This document shows, piece after piece, positions 40,855-52,487 of a DNA stretch of 64,000 bases. The position numbers were made by a program, and so were the translations under genes. The notes under the pieces are model-generated. The model had not been told where the DNA came from and made no database searches. It saw only the letters and a program-made list of their open reading frames with translations. Source of the DNA: Undaria pinnatifida (Eukaryota; Sar; Phaeophyceae; Laminariales; Alariaceae); contig JABAKD010000029.1 of the NCBI GenBank assembly GCA_012845835.1, positions 15,665,453 through 15,729,452 on the forward strand, read 5' to 3'. Position 1 is the stretch's first letter, and the number at the start of each line of letters is the position of its first letter.

Positions 40855-42190
40855 CAAATACACTCTAGCTGTGAGATCGAATATTGTGTCGAAACTCATA
40901 TTTGCAAGCTGTGCGTTATTACTTCGATCGCGCGTATTACGGGTTGTGTGTCCTCATTAAGGACAAAGGCCGGCGACTCCCCTTGCGACTACAGTGTAGC
41001 TATCAGGGCCAACAGGGTGATTTTAGGCAGTCTGTGCGCGTAAACTAGAAAAACCGTTTCTGAGGGGGACAAAATCTGACAGCTGTGGAAGGAATGCGTC
41101 CGTTTATAAATTGAATCCCGTCAGCCGAATAACCGGCGAGGGAAGGGCGGAGTTTTGAAGGACGTGGGGGCCTGATTTTAATCAAAAGGGGGGCGGGAGG
41201 GGGGGAGGGGATGAGAGACAGGTGGGGCAGCGCAATTTGTGCGTGGAAACTATAAATCCTTCATGTGGCGGAGGGGGGGAGGATGTGGCAGGGGGGGGCG
41301 GGGGGGGGGGGGGGGTCTTCACGTCGCATAGACGTTGGGGTTTGCTACACGCGTGGTGCTAGGTCTAGGCGATGGTGCGGGTGGTGGGGAAGGAGGGGGC
41401 GTTGCGGGCGGGGGGGCGGGGGGAGTTGCCGCGGCGGCATGGACGGCTCTAAAAAGATGATAAGGCGATATCCAGGGCGTGGAAGTGTTTGTTACTACGG
41501 CGGATTTCGATATTGCGCGGAGCGTTTGATCAAGAGAGAGCGAGGAAGATATGAAAAAATACAAAAGGAGGGGGGGAAGGGGGGGAGGAGGGCGGAGATG
41601 AGTTGGAGCTACGGCATGGATGGCTAGAAGGATAATGAGATGATATCGGTTGGCTGCTAGTGTTTACTACTCTTGTAAATTTTTATTTAAGGTGGGCCGT
41701 TCGAACAAGAGGGATCGGGGAGGCGGGGGGGGGGCGGGCATTTCAACATATGCGCGAAAACTATAAACCCTTAAAAGGGACGAATCTGACTGTTGTAGCA
41801 AAAGACACCCCTTTATATCACCCGCCTAGTAATAATGTGTATCATTCTAGAAGGTTTGATGTTACATGTAGTATGCGACCCAGTTCTTAGGTGCAGTAAA
41901 CAACTAGTTAAAAGCTTCGTCTAATATTTTGTCATTGTACATGGATCGAAAGATAGAATATTTCAATCGATTGGTACAATCGTGCAGATACCATTATTTT
42001 CTGACATCGCTAAGTATAAGAAAGATATACATACTGCCAAATACCACAAGCAAGGTGATGTGGTCATGCAATGCCACCGCCATTGGGAACGAAAGGGAGA
42101 AATGCGAATCGTTAGTGCTTTGAAAGGAACGCCTAGTATACACGCGCTCAATTACGTTACGTTTTCGGTCATACTTCGGTTGGCATAGGT
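40855..42190 (+). repeat. Family A, long plus-strand copy
   Basis: Head at 40858-41010, a CAGTCTGTGCGCGTAAACTA module, several G-tracts (41190-41320, 41395-41425), the GTGGTGCTAGGTCTAGGCG segment (41358) and a distal part (41740-42075) matching the inverted copy at 24590-24930. It ends at or after ~42080. With 24430-26190 it defines the element as at least 1.3 kb. Confidence 0.8.
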
Positions 42191-42755
42191 TGGGAGGCGA
42201 TCATGCAGACGGTATGTACGGAATACCCTACGTAATAAGTTGGTAGTGCGGTTTACCGCCATGATAACATATCTGTCTGTACCTCCTTTTCACATCATTA
42301 TTGTCTTACATATACGATTTTACGCCTATGGTTTTTACCGTGCCGATGTGGGGCCCTGACGTCCCCAACTCTAAGACAGAGATATATATATATATATTAC
42401 AAATACACCGAGCTAGGTGACGTTAGCATGCGATGTCAACACTATTGAACGCGAGGATGACTTTACTTTGTTAAGCATCTGCTACTGCGTTTGGAGAAGA
42501 CGTTATTATAGAATATATTCATACCATTCTTTATTCTCGCAGTAATCTTGTCCTCCCTCCCAGTAGTAGTAATAACTTAGGGTTAGGGGTCACATTGCGG
42601 GCCCTCATCTCCCTCCCCACTAGGGTACGTGCAGTGATTAACCGCGGGAAGAATTCGGCATTTTTCCCCTCGTGGACTCGCGTAGAATTGTACCTACCCA
42701 CGCTGTTAGGCGCTTTCAGCAGTTGATCCCCCTTTTTTTGCATCTTTTGCAATAG
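42190..42755. other. Unassigned
   Basis: Contains an (AT)n run at 42381-42397 and one TTAGGGTTAGGGG at ~42578. No gene recognised. Confidence 0.35.
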
Positions 42756-42761
42756 TGTCAA

Positions 42762-42845
42762 TGTCTCTCCACGTTGGAATCGAAGCCAAGGACCAAAGGG
42801 AGTAGTATTAGAGGGTAACCACTAGACTGTCGGGGCGACAGGCAA
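42762..42845 (-). repeat. tRNA-like sequence with A and B boxes
   Basis: The minus strand contains ACAGTCTAGTGGTTACC (A box region) and GGCTTCGATTCC (B box with one extra C), 45-50 bp apart, then an A-run followed by G-rich sequence. A complete cloverleaf with 7-bp acceptor and 5-bp T stem could not be drawn by hand, so it is more likely a tRNA pseudogene or SINE head than a working tRNA gene. Confidence 0.45.
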
Positions 42846-43312
42846 CCTGAAACGAATGCAAGGATTAAATGAAACGCGAGTGAGTGTTTTCTTCGCATTT
42901 AGCTGATATTCCAGGGGTTATCCCACCAACATGCATCTACATACTACCTCAAAACAACCAGTACTGTTGCTGTAGAAGTAGTGATAACGTAGTAGTGTCC
43001 GTGACGATGCCTGTTAATAGATAAACGATCTGTCTGTTGTGTGGTCGCAAACTACAAGACAACACAGCTGGCAGCTGGTAGGCATTCCAAATACAGGAAC
43101 GTACTTCAATTTGACCATGCTAATTCAACGGTAATGAACACGCAGCAGGCAACTACAACAATGCAGGCCAGAAAACAAAACCATTTGCTATTTGCGGTAA
43201 CAGAAATACGGAGTACATATTATACATGGTCAATAAGCACGAGAGAAGAAACCCAAGAAAAAAATAGTACTCTATGATGATCTTAGAAGGATGGAAACAT
43301 GACGGGGCCAAA

Positions 43313-44124
43313 ATGAAAAGCAAAGCACAACGGACGCTTATATTATATCCTAATACAACCTCTTGTATATGAGATGGCGCGTGGCGTGTATCAACTCGTA
43401 GCTGGTGTACGCTCGTCGGCTCGCTTTCGGATAACTCGATGAAAACACAACCCGTACGATTTGAGGCAAACGCAGGTCACCCTGTGAAAGCGCTTTAAAG
43501 AATAGAAGAAGAAGATGGTTGGCGACTCCAAGCCGATATTGATAGATTGATTAATTTACTCGGCAGATGACAGCTTATTTATGGCGAGCAAAGTGGAGTG
43601 ATGGGGGTGGCCTGATCGTGACGGCACAATGCCCATGCTACGGACAGATGTACTCTACGAGTAGTTGTCTGATCTACCTACAGCAACGTTTCCTGAGGCT
43701 TGCTCCTGGTCTAACGTACCTATAGTATGGCAACGTTTTCTGAGGCTTGCTTCGAGGAACTTAGCTACGTCAACGTCCCGACAGCCAACCTAAAACCCTA
43801 TTCCATGAATGTTGCTAATCGTACGTTATTCCGCCGCATTATGTTTCGTACTAATTACACCGCATTGATCGTACGTTCTACAGGTACCAGCTTTTGGATA
43901 TGACTAACCAATAAACTGCTTTGCATAATTTATCCAAGTTATTACTGCTGATACTTCTGCATGCGAAATACCGCATCGATAAACGACATCTAACAAACCT
44001 ATTACAACTGCTTATTGCACGAACAGCTGGAATTTTACACCAGATTGCTCTCAAGTGCCATCAGGTAACGACACGATGGTTCCTGACAAATAGCATCTCT
44101 AATACCTCCTCCCGTTAAGTTAAC
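43313..44124. repeat. Left LTR-like repeat of the minus-strand Copia element
   Basis: Matches 48499-49326 in direct orientation over ~800 bp with an estimated 75-85 percent identity. Shared stretches include GTGGCGTGTAT, GGTTGGCGACTCCA, ATCTACCTACAGCAACGTTTCCTGAGG, CATGAATGTTGCTAATCGTACG and TTTGGATATGACTAACCA. On the minus strand both start with TGTT. The segment AACGTTT(C/T)CTGAGGCTTGCT is locally duplicated in this copy (43683 and 43733). End points are approximate. Confidence 0.65.
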
Positions 44125-45085
44125 AACCTTTCACTCTACGCTACAAGCAAAAAAAATCCAAAACAGAAATGCATGCAACAACAATCAGAAACGTTGGGGA
44201 AAATGTTTTGCGCAGAGCAAACTAATCTAGCTAAAGTACCCGAGGGTTGAACTCAAAATAAGCGGACACGAGAAATTATGCTCTGACGATATACGTGTTT
44301 CTGCATATGTATGCAAGTTTACTCACTAGGTCACAATACTAGAATCATCAGACGTGAACTTTATTCCGGTCAGTTGATCAATCAAGCAAAATAAAATGTT
44401 GCGGTAGCCTAACACAATGTATCTGTCCATATCCCCGCAACAATCATAGGTGTGAACAGCCTACCAGTATTCCTGCCGCCCTCAAACAAAGGAACGAGGG
44501 GTCACAGCCAGCGATTTAGAGCTGCAGAAGACCACTCATCCTAGAGAGACATCAACTCAGTCGCCCCGAACAAAGAGATCATGCGACAATCTACATGCAG
44601 TTTTTGTACAGAGATGACGCATTTTACACGTTTGATTCTACGGTTGCCCGCACCAAAACCAGCGATTATCTTTAACGAACGTTTTGTGGCTGCTCGATAT
44701 GAGGAAACATGCTATGAAAAGTATATCTTCGCATATGTTCTTGTTCGCGAAGCACTATTGACCGATGACGTCGAGGTGGCAAAGAGCACCGTTGTTCAGG
44801 ATATACGACCGTGAGCTTGTTTCAAAACCGGTGATTTCGTTATGGAAAAGTTGGGGGGGGTACCGTAGAATGACTTACACTTGATGCGGCTCGAACTTGA
44901 TGGTGTAGACGTTGTCGGTGTGGACATTGTTGATGCAGACCTTGTCGCTTTAGACGTCGTTAGATGTGCTTCGTTCGATGTCCGTCGCTTAGGACTAAAG
45001 GCTTTACTTCACCTTCAAGTTGGAGAGGTAGTTGGTTGCCTTTCCCTCAAAATTGTTTGCTGTCATCAGCTCCGCCTAGCCTGTA
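44125..45085. other. Interior of the Copia element, 3' side; no coding recognised
   Basis: RT and RNase H would be expected here on the minus strand but I recognise neither. Open plus frames at 44581-44814 and 44881-45159 have no domain. Confidence 0.35.
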
Positions 45086-45087
45086 AA

Positions 45088-47780
45088 CTATGCAGCAAGC
45101 CTCTGCAGCTTGGCCTCGATGTCTTTGGACTCCTCGTTCAGGTTGGAGAGAAAGCTTGAGTTTGGCTTGCGGGTGAACACGAAGGTCGGACATGTCGCCA
45201 ATGGTTCTTGGTCGTCCTGGGTTGATTCCGAAGGTCCTGTCTCGAGGTTTTCCCGCATGTCTTTTCGCGGTCGTGAGCGTGTGAACCTCCTCCTGGCGTC
45301 GGTCTCGTTGTTGGGCTTCTTTCCAAGGCTTGGCTTAAACGCAGCTGGTGCGATTCCGGGTGAAAAGGACATAGTCGATCCGTTGACCCTTGTCTCAGCT
45401 GATGGTCCGGTGGTCCCAGATGACGATGATCCAGAGACTCCAATGATTCCATGTGATGATGCTGATCCAGCGGATGCTCCGGTGATACAAGGTCAGTGAT
45501 CCCGAATGCAGTTTCTTCGGTGTGCGATGGTGATCCAAATCTTGTTGCTCCAAAGATCCCATGCGAAGATGATTTAATGATCCCAGCTCCTGTAGTCCGG
45601 TTCCGGTGATTCCATGCCATGCTGATCCGTAAAGTGCATGGCGTCAGAGTATGTGGTTGGGGATCTTAATCGCCCGGTTCTCCTCCTCCGAGATCCGAAA
45701 CGGGTCTCTCTCGGCGTAGGTGAACTCCACACAAGCGGTCGGGAAGTTTGTCCCCGATGCTCCCGTCGCGTGCGGGTTGTCGAAGGTACCCTCGACTCTG
45801 GGATTGGGTCTCGTACTGGCGGGCTCGTGATGCAGCACATGCGGTGCGCCCCCCGCCGTTGTGAAATGTGCGTTACCGCAACGTAGGAGGTGTAACTCCT
45901 CACGAGGACACCCAAACTTCTTTCGGTAGTGCTCCAGCCCTTGATGCCATTTCTCCAATCTCTGGTGGTGATGATGCTTCTTCTCTCGCTGAGAATGCTC
46001 AAGCTCCCGTCAACAATGCTCTGGCTGTTGCCGGTAATCTCTCCTCTTCCAGAAGGCTGTTCGCGTAGTAGTGTAACATGACCTGGACTGGCGCGCAAAA
46101 GCGCTCGGTCTCAGTGACAGTGGCTTTCTCGGGCGTGATGTCCGTGATTTGATCATTTTGGCGGCCAGTCTCCGTGACAGTAGTCTCTTTAGAAGTGTTG
46201 TTTTCGCCTGTTGGTGAGCACTTCTTCTGGGCCGAAATATACTGTCCATACCACGCTGATACCCTCTTCTGTTGAGGCGTAACGGTCGGGGTTTGCTCCA
46301 TGGCAATGCCGGAGTCGTTGCAGACACCTTCCATATCTTTAAAGGTGCAATCGTCTCTATTGGCGTCGTTGCTTGCCTACGCTGCATGAACCAAAGCAGG
46401 CGTTGATGGCGTACCAGTCGTGCTTCCCAGGGTGCAAAACAATGCGTCGTTAGAGCATACGCCCTTGTCGTCTTGGTGTTGGATGAGCGGAAGCGAAATG
46501 TTTCTGTCGAACTGAAGATGGCGGTTTTCCGTCTCGAGGATATTGTTTACCCCTTGTTGCATTGCTTTGATGGAGGAGAAGCCGCTGCGTCCCAGTCCAA
46601 GTACGACCATGGCCGAGATTCGAACAGGACTACGGTTGCCAGCCTGGCCGATGATGTATCCCCAGATGGTGCCTGTTGCTACTACGATTACCTTCTCGTT
46701 TCCGTTGGTCACGATGGTGTCCAGTTCCTGTAGCGTTTTGTATTCCTTCATGATTTTCCGCAGTTTTGGAATCCGCTCCTCGTCTATCGAATGGTCGGAC
46801 GCGTCGCTGTCCACAATCATCGTGAACCTGTCGCTATTGGGGTGAAAACCCCTTTTGCCACTACCAGCAAGCAGCCCTTTTACAAACAACACGTGCGCTC
46901 AGCTCCAACGTTAGATGTTGCCTTGCCCCTTGACGATTACTGGTTCTTCTGCTTGTCGTTGCTACCAGTAGCCTTGTTGTCGTTGTCGTCCTTCCTTTTT
47001 CAGCAGTTGCAGGCGCTGCGCCCTTGCTTTCCGCAATATCTGCAAGTCGATGCCGCAGGCATGGCTACGCCACGGCCAGCGATCTTGGTGTCGCTATTGA
47101 GCGAAAGATAATCCAAATAAAGATGGCGCATCGTGCTTTGCATCTGATCAATGACAAAAGTCAGGTCGCGGTACATCATCATCTTGATAACCTTGTACTT
47201 CAAAGTATACCTTTGTTTACAGATGTCCTTGAGTCTTCGGTCGGAGATGGACTCGCCCATCTTCTCTAGCTCTGCACCGGCAAGGGTTTCCTCATGAAAT
47301 AGTCGTCCGGATCTTCTCTCTGTTTCATCGTGGTGTTTACCAGTGTACCCATGGTAGACCGAAGGACATCGTCCGTCACTTTGCATTTGCTGACGAGCTA
47401 TAGTAGAGCTTTTTGGCCATTCCCACTCATACCAGTTGTGTCTTCATGTTAGGACAATGAGGTGCTGGTGATTTGTCGGTGAGAAGGTAAAGAAGAGCGT
47501 AAAGATCTTCGTTGGCCTTGTTGATATTTGCGATGGCCTTATCGGGAGCAGCCCGGGCTTTAACCGAAAGTGCAGGTTCTTACGTTGGGTCGGTCTGGCT
47601 CTTGATCAAGCGCGCGATATCGCGACGCATGACCCCGAGGGTCACGGTGGGTTTTTCGTGCCAGTCGCGGAACTCACTTTGCTTGCGTTCGCCCAATGTT
47701 GTACGGCCTTTGATGGCGTTAGTCAGGTTTCCGCTGTTTTTGTCGGTGGTGAAGTGCTGTAGATAGCCATGAAGTCTTGT
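45088..47780 (-). pseudogene. Copia gag and protease, integrase and RT missing
   Basis: Minus strand, reading down. The gag segments are FRDWHEKPTVTLGVMRRDIA (~47670-47610), with a TAA stop near 47580, then NKANEDLYALLYLLTDKSPA (~47520-47460) and MMMYRDLTFVIDQMQSTMRH. The zinc knuckle (47044-47003) reads CRYCGKQGRSACNC; the position normally held by His is Arg. The protease motif is at 46811-46791, DSDASDH instead of the usual DSGASDH, followed by GTIWGYIIGQAGNRSPVRIS. After ~46390 the frames (to 45088) look like the acidic linker that normally follows integrase (DARRRFTRSRPRKDMRENLE). The integrase core and RT/RNase H are therefore deleted. The element is dead both by deletion and by altered zinc-knuckle and catalytic-motif residues. 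Confidence 0.75.
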
Positions 47781-48498
47781 ATGATACTACGACAGTCGTA
47801 GTACTGCTGTTGTACCGAATAAATGCATCAAATCTACTGCTGAGATTGTTCAAAATTGTTCTCGCGCCGGGGAAACTATTCCATTTTGTTCTTGATAAAC
47901 AGTATTTGGAGTCCTCAGATCTACGATGCATCTGGTGGCGATAACTTTCGGTGGGTGACAACTCTGTCACTCTGTCCCTCATGAAGCATGAGAAGTGCAA
48001 CGCTCCTTTGGCACATAGCGATCACGCGTATCGGGAGTGTTTGACCTCTATGCTGCTGTTGCTCAGTGTAATTGAGGCTTACTATCTCCACAGATATGGA
48101 TTGCGCTTCAGCACAACCTCTAACCTACAGCGATGCTGGGGTTGTGATTTGGAGTTGCTGAGTTACAGCGTACAGAAGTTGTGCTCGATATATCGACATA
48201 TAACCTGTAAATCTAGACCAAAGTGAGATGGCAGGGTCGTGACGGTACTCACTGGGTATCACTGGTCGTATTACAGCAGTTCGACTACATCAGGAGTTAC
48301 TTTGCGCAGGACCCTCTTCGATACACGCGGTACCCAAACCAATCGCTAATTGCTTACTTTTCAACTAAGTACTCTTTGATGCTGGATTCCTCTTGTGTTA
48401 CTCGTAGAGGAGAAAATGTAAGCAGCAGTAGTGGCAGACTTCTTAACTCCCCGTTAGCCAGCAGTGGTGACTAAGGTCGTGAATCGAGATTCCAGCTG

Positions 48499-49326
48499 CG
48501 TGACGCGTTTATACATGCGGCGCTTGAAACCTATTATAACCCCTTACAATCTCTTACAACCTCTTACAACCTCTTATAAACTCTTATAAACTCTTGAATG
48601 TAAGATGGCACGTGGCGTGTATAGCTCGTAGCTGGTGCACGCTCGTAGTCTCGCTCTCGGATGACCCGATATAGACACAACCTATATGATTGGAGGCTAA
48701 CGAAGGTCACCATCAGGTTAACCTGTAGAGGAACTTCAAAGAAGAGAAGACGGTGGTTGGCGACTCCAGGACGGTATTGTACAATTGATTTTTTTTATCA
48801 ACAGATGAGAGCTGATGGTAAACAAAGAGGAGTAATCGAGGTGGCCTGATCATCATCGGATCGAGACAGCGCAATGCCGATGCTACGGAAATATGTACTC
48901 TACGAAACGTTTTCTGATCTACCTACAGCAACGTTTCCTGAGGTTTGGTTCTGGGAGTTTTCCTATGTTAACGTCCCGACAGTCGACCTAAAACCTTACT
49001 CCATGAATGTTGCTAATCGTACGCTATTCCGCCCGCATTATGTTTCGTACTGATCATACTGCATTTCTCGTACGTACTACATGTATCAGCGTTTGGATAT
49101 GACTAACCAGTGAACTGCTGTGCATCAAAATATATCCAAGTGATTACTGCTAAGACTTCTGCATGCTAAATTCCTCATCGATTAACGACATCTAACATAC
49201 CTATTATCATTGTCCGTTGTACGAACAACTCACAATGCATACCAGATAACTTTGAAGTGTTTTGAAGGAACGACATGATGGTCACTGACAAGAAGCATCC
49301 CAAATACAGAAAGTTCAACAAAGTAT
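48499..49326. repeat. Right LTR-like repeat of the minus-strand Copia element
   Basis: Partner of 43313-44124; as the gag start lies to its left on the minus strand, this is the 5' LTR. It contains a small tandem array of CTCTTACAAC/CTCTTATAAA at 48548-48595 that is shorter in the other LTR. I did not find a primer-binding site with confidence. Confidence 0.65.
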
Positions 49327-49329
49327 GCC

Positions 49330-49885
49330 AGCACATCAAACGGATTGTGCAAGAAAGCGAAAAGAAAACAAAACGAGAAAATATTTAAAATAATAAGGTG
49401 GCAATAAACGCGACCGACAGAAGAACCAAGAACTACGAGTAGGTGCTTGTCGACGACCAGCTCTGTGTTCGGGTTACCGAGGAAGCATCGCTTGCAACCG
49501 ACACTTCAGGGGTCTGGCAGCCCTTTCGTGGTGCCCTAATGATCTCGGATTGACGGACAACAGAAGAGTACCCCAGCGTAAGCTATCGAATTTGTACCGG
49601 GATCCGGCAATCAATATTATATTGGTACGACGCGCTTGCATTTATTAATCATCTTGTTTTGTTGCGCATCGTATCTATCGTCGTCGTACATTTCTGTTCC
49701 CTTTCTCTCAAGCGTAACTCTGACTTGGGGCCAGTTGAAAACCACGGGTCAGCGCTTCACCAGTAAGTATGCTTTCCCTCCCTATCCCTACTCACTCACA
49801 CCGTGCTACGATTTGCGTCTTCAGAACGTTTTTCACGTCGACTCGAGTCAAAGCCCGTGCTGACTACAAGTACCCCGTAGTAGCA
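49330..49885. other. Unassigned
   Basis: No gene recognised. A plus frame crosses from here into the triplet array but its peptide is dominated by the repeat. Confidence 0.3.
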
Positions 49886-49890
49886 ACTAG

Positions 49891-50024
49891 GAGTAGTAGT
49901 AGTAGTAGTAGTGGTAGTAGTAGCAGTAATAGTAGTAGTAGTAGCAGTGGTAGCAGTAGTAGTAGTAGCAGCAGCAGTAGTAGAAGTAGTAGTATTGGTA
50001 GTAGTAGTAGCAGCAGTAGTAGTG

Positions 50025-50057
<33 letters not shown>

Positions 50058-50093
50058 ATAGTAGTAGTAATAGTAGTAGTAGTAGTAGCAGTA

Positions 50094-50126
<33 letters not shown>

Positions 50127-50146
50127 ATAATAGTAGTAATAATGTA
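49891..50146. repeat. (AGT)n trinucleotide microsatellite
   Basis: About 85 triplets of AGT/AGC/AAT type in one block. It reads poly-Ser in one plus frame, poly-Val in another and poly-Thr on the minus strand; none has a flanking domain. One of the longest simple repeats in the window. Confidence 0.95.
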
Positions 50147-50149
50147 GTA

Positions 50150-50395
50150 TACCACCAGGACGACCGGCAATGGCGACTTAGTGTTTACGGCAGCGGCAGT
50201 AGTACGAACGAAAACTATTAATTGGAAAATGTAGGAAACAGAGTTTCAAAGATGGCATCTCTCATCTCCGGTGGTCAGGTGGTGGTTGGTGTAGATATAT
50301 ACCTGGCAACTGCCCGTGCGCCGCAAATTTTATATATGCCTGAAACCGTGCGTGAACAATGTCAGTTTTTCTTTCGAAGAAATTGGCTGTTGTAA
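50150..50395. other. Unassigned
   Basis: No gene or repeat recognised. Confidence 0.3.
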
Positions 50396-50399
50396 TCAA

Positions 50400-51140
50400 T
50401 GTTCAATATAATGTCGCCCAATAATATGACCTGCCCCCCCCCCCCCCCCGTTCCCCCCGCCCCATTTCCCCCCCCTCTCCCCCCCACCCCCGCCTCCTTT
50501 TTATCAAGAGCAGGCCCCCACATCCTTAAAAACTCCGCCATCCCGTCACCGGTTATTCGACTTACAGGATTCACTTTATGAACGGATGCATTCATTTCCT
50601 TCCACCGCCGTCAGATTTTGTCCCCCTCAAAAACGGGTTTTATAGGTTACGCGCACAGACTGACTAACATCACCCTGTTGACCCTAACAGCTACACTGTA
50701 GTTGCAAGGGAAGTCGCCGACCTATACACTCAATTAAGACACACAACCCGTTATACGCGCGCGCGATCGGAGTATCACACGCAGCTTGCAAAGCTGAGTT
50801 TCGACAAAAATATTCGATCTTACAGCTGGAGTTTATTTTAATTTTTATAATGTCGACTTCTCCGCGCCGGTTTTACGACTTACAGGATATTCTTAAATGC
50901 TGATGCCTTTCCTTCCACAGCTGTCAGGTTTTTCTCCATAAGTTTCCGCGCACAGATTGATTACCATCACCTGGTACAAGCGACATTTTAGTTGCAAGGG
51001 GAGTCGTCGACCAATATCCCTGAATAATGAGGACATACACCCAGTAATACGCTCGATCTCGATCGGTGTATCACACACAACTTGCAAAGATAAGTTTCGA
51101 CGAAATCACAGACTGCTGGATGGAGTGTATTTTTATTTTA
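50400..51140 (-). repeat. Two family A copies in tandem, minus strand
   Basis: Heads at 50842-50690 and 51128-50990 on the minus strand. The first copy continues to the C-tract at 50436-50490; the second is truncated after one module at ~50870. Both share the ACAGCTGTCAGGTTT/CGCCGTCAGATTTTGTCC module. Confidence 0.8.
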
Positions 51141-51339
51141 TATTGCTATTGAAATCGAAAATCTTCCGACATGTAGACTATAGGAAAAACTTATATTGGA
51201 CGCGAGTTAATGAAAGGAAAAGGCTGACTGAATCGAAGTTTTTCAGAAAATAATGACAGCACACAACGCAAATACATGGAAGTGGACTGGCGTAAGGGTG
51301 CCTGTATACGTGGCCCGGTCACTATTACCACGGGTGGGG

Positions 51340-51994
51340 GTGTAGGGGGGTCGTCCTGGCCAAGAGACTGAAGTCTGGGTCTGGCCATCATCGCCCTGAA
51401 AATTGTGGGCCTCCCGATGGCCGTCACAAGTTAGTGTAAGCCCGTCCTGACTTCTTCCCTTTGTTGCGCCCTCCGCCCAGTGTCACTGATGCATTATACT
51501 TTCTATGAGCCCAATGCCGTCTTTGATTCTCAGTTCCTAGGGTCTGCTAGTATGACATTTTTTCTCTTTTTCTTTCCTTGCTTCCTCTTCTTGCCTTTTC
51601 TGGCTTTTCTTGCTTTTCTTGTCGTTTCTTTTCTTACCTTTCCGTTTTCGCCTTCTTTTCTTTCCTTTCTTTTCCTTTCCCATATTCTACCTTTTTTTCT
51701 TATGTTTTTTTCGTTTTCCCATTGACTTGCGTCTGAGGTGCGTTAGCGTAGTGGTAGATACTACTTGTAGTATATACGTGGTAGTCTTTCCTTGGTGGCA
51801 AGCGGCACAGATAGTCGGGTTTTCCAGGCGCGAGTAGTGAGCCGTGTGCACCAGTATGGACCTGGCACATCGTAGACTGACTGACGATTACACTTTTTAT
51901 ATGTTTCTGGCGGAGGGATGAATTGCGTCAGCTGTGATGAATGCTTGCACCACCTTTGGTCTGTTTGTGTTCTTTCTCTGGGGTATTCCTCAGC
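51340..51994 (+). mobile_element. LINE-CAA 3' UTR fused to a SINE D tail
   Basis: Begins with GGCCAAGAGACTGAAGTCTG, runs through ATGGCCGTCACAAG, the CT-rich tract (51555-51720), TTGACTTGCGTCTGAGGTGC and GACCTGGCACATCGTAGACT to GGGTATTCCTCAG at 51993. Instead of continuing to the (CAA)n end it switches at that point to the SINE D body (TGCATACTCGTATAATATCG). Confidence 0.8.
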
Positions 51995-52231
51995 GTGCAT
52001 ACTCGTATAATATCGTGGGGACTTTTTCTCGTGCACAAATTGACTTGCGGAAAACACAAAAGCGTGCGCTGACAACACTCGATGAAGAATTGATGAGCAA
52101 CGAGATTGCTGAACCTTATCTATGCGCGATAAAAATTAATGGCAAGAACCGGGGGGAAGAAGGGACGACACCGCACCTGTGACCACGGCTTGTCCAGAAA
52201 GTAGAATTGTGTGAAAAAAACTGAAAAAAAA
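51995..52231 (+). mobile_element. SINE D body joined to the LINE fragment
   Basis: Lacks the tRNA-like head; begins just downstream of the B box region and continues to CTGTGACCACGGCTTGTCCAG and an A-rich tail. Confidence 0.8.
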
Positions 52232-52256
52232 CTAGTAGTACACAGACATTATTATT

Positions 52257-52487
52257 TGTTTTTTCACACACATCTACTTTCTAGCTTACGGACAAGCCGT
52301 GGTCACAGGTGTTGTCCATTCCCCCCCCGGTTATTGCCTTCAATTCTTATCGCGCATAGGGTTCAGCAATTCCACTGCTCGTCGATTTTTCATCGAGCGT
52401 TGCTAACTCACGCCCTCGCTTTTTCCTACATTGATTGTCAAGTCAAATTGGGCAAAAGAAAAAGTGTCCACGAATTCATACGAGTAT
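52257..52487 (-). mobile_element. SINE D body, inverted to its neighbour
   Basis: T-run, then GACAAGCCGTGGTCACAGGT and TCGATTTTTCATCGAGCGTTGC, ending at CATACGAGTATG where family C starts. With 51995-52231 it forms a tail-to-tail inverted pair. Confidence 0.8.

Noticed and set aside
49769-50221. Poly-Ser, poly-Val or poly-Thr protein
   Set aside because: All three frames come from the same (AGT)n array, with no domain on either side.
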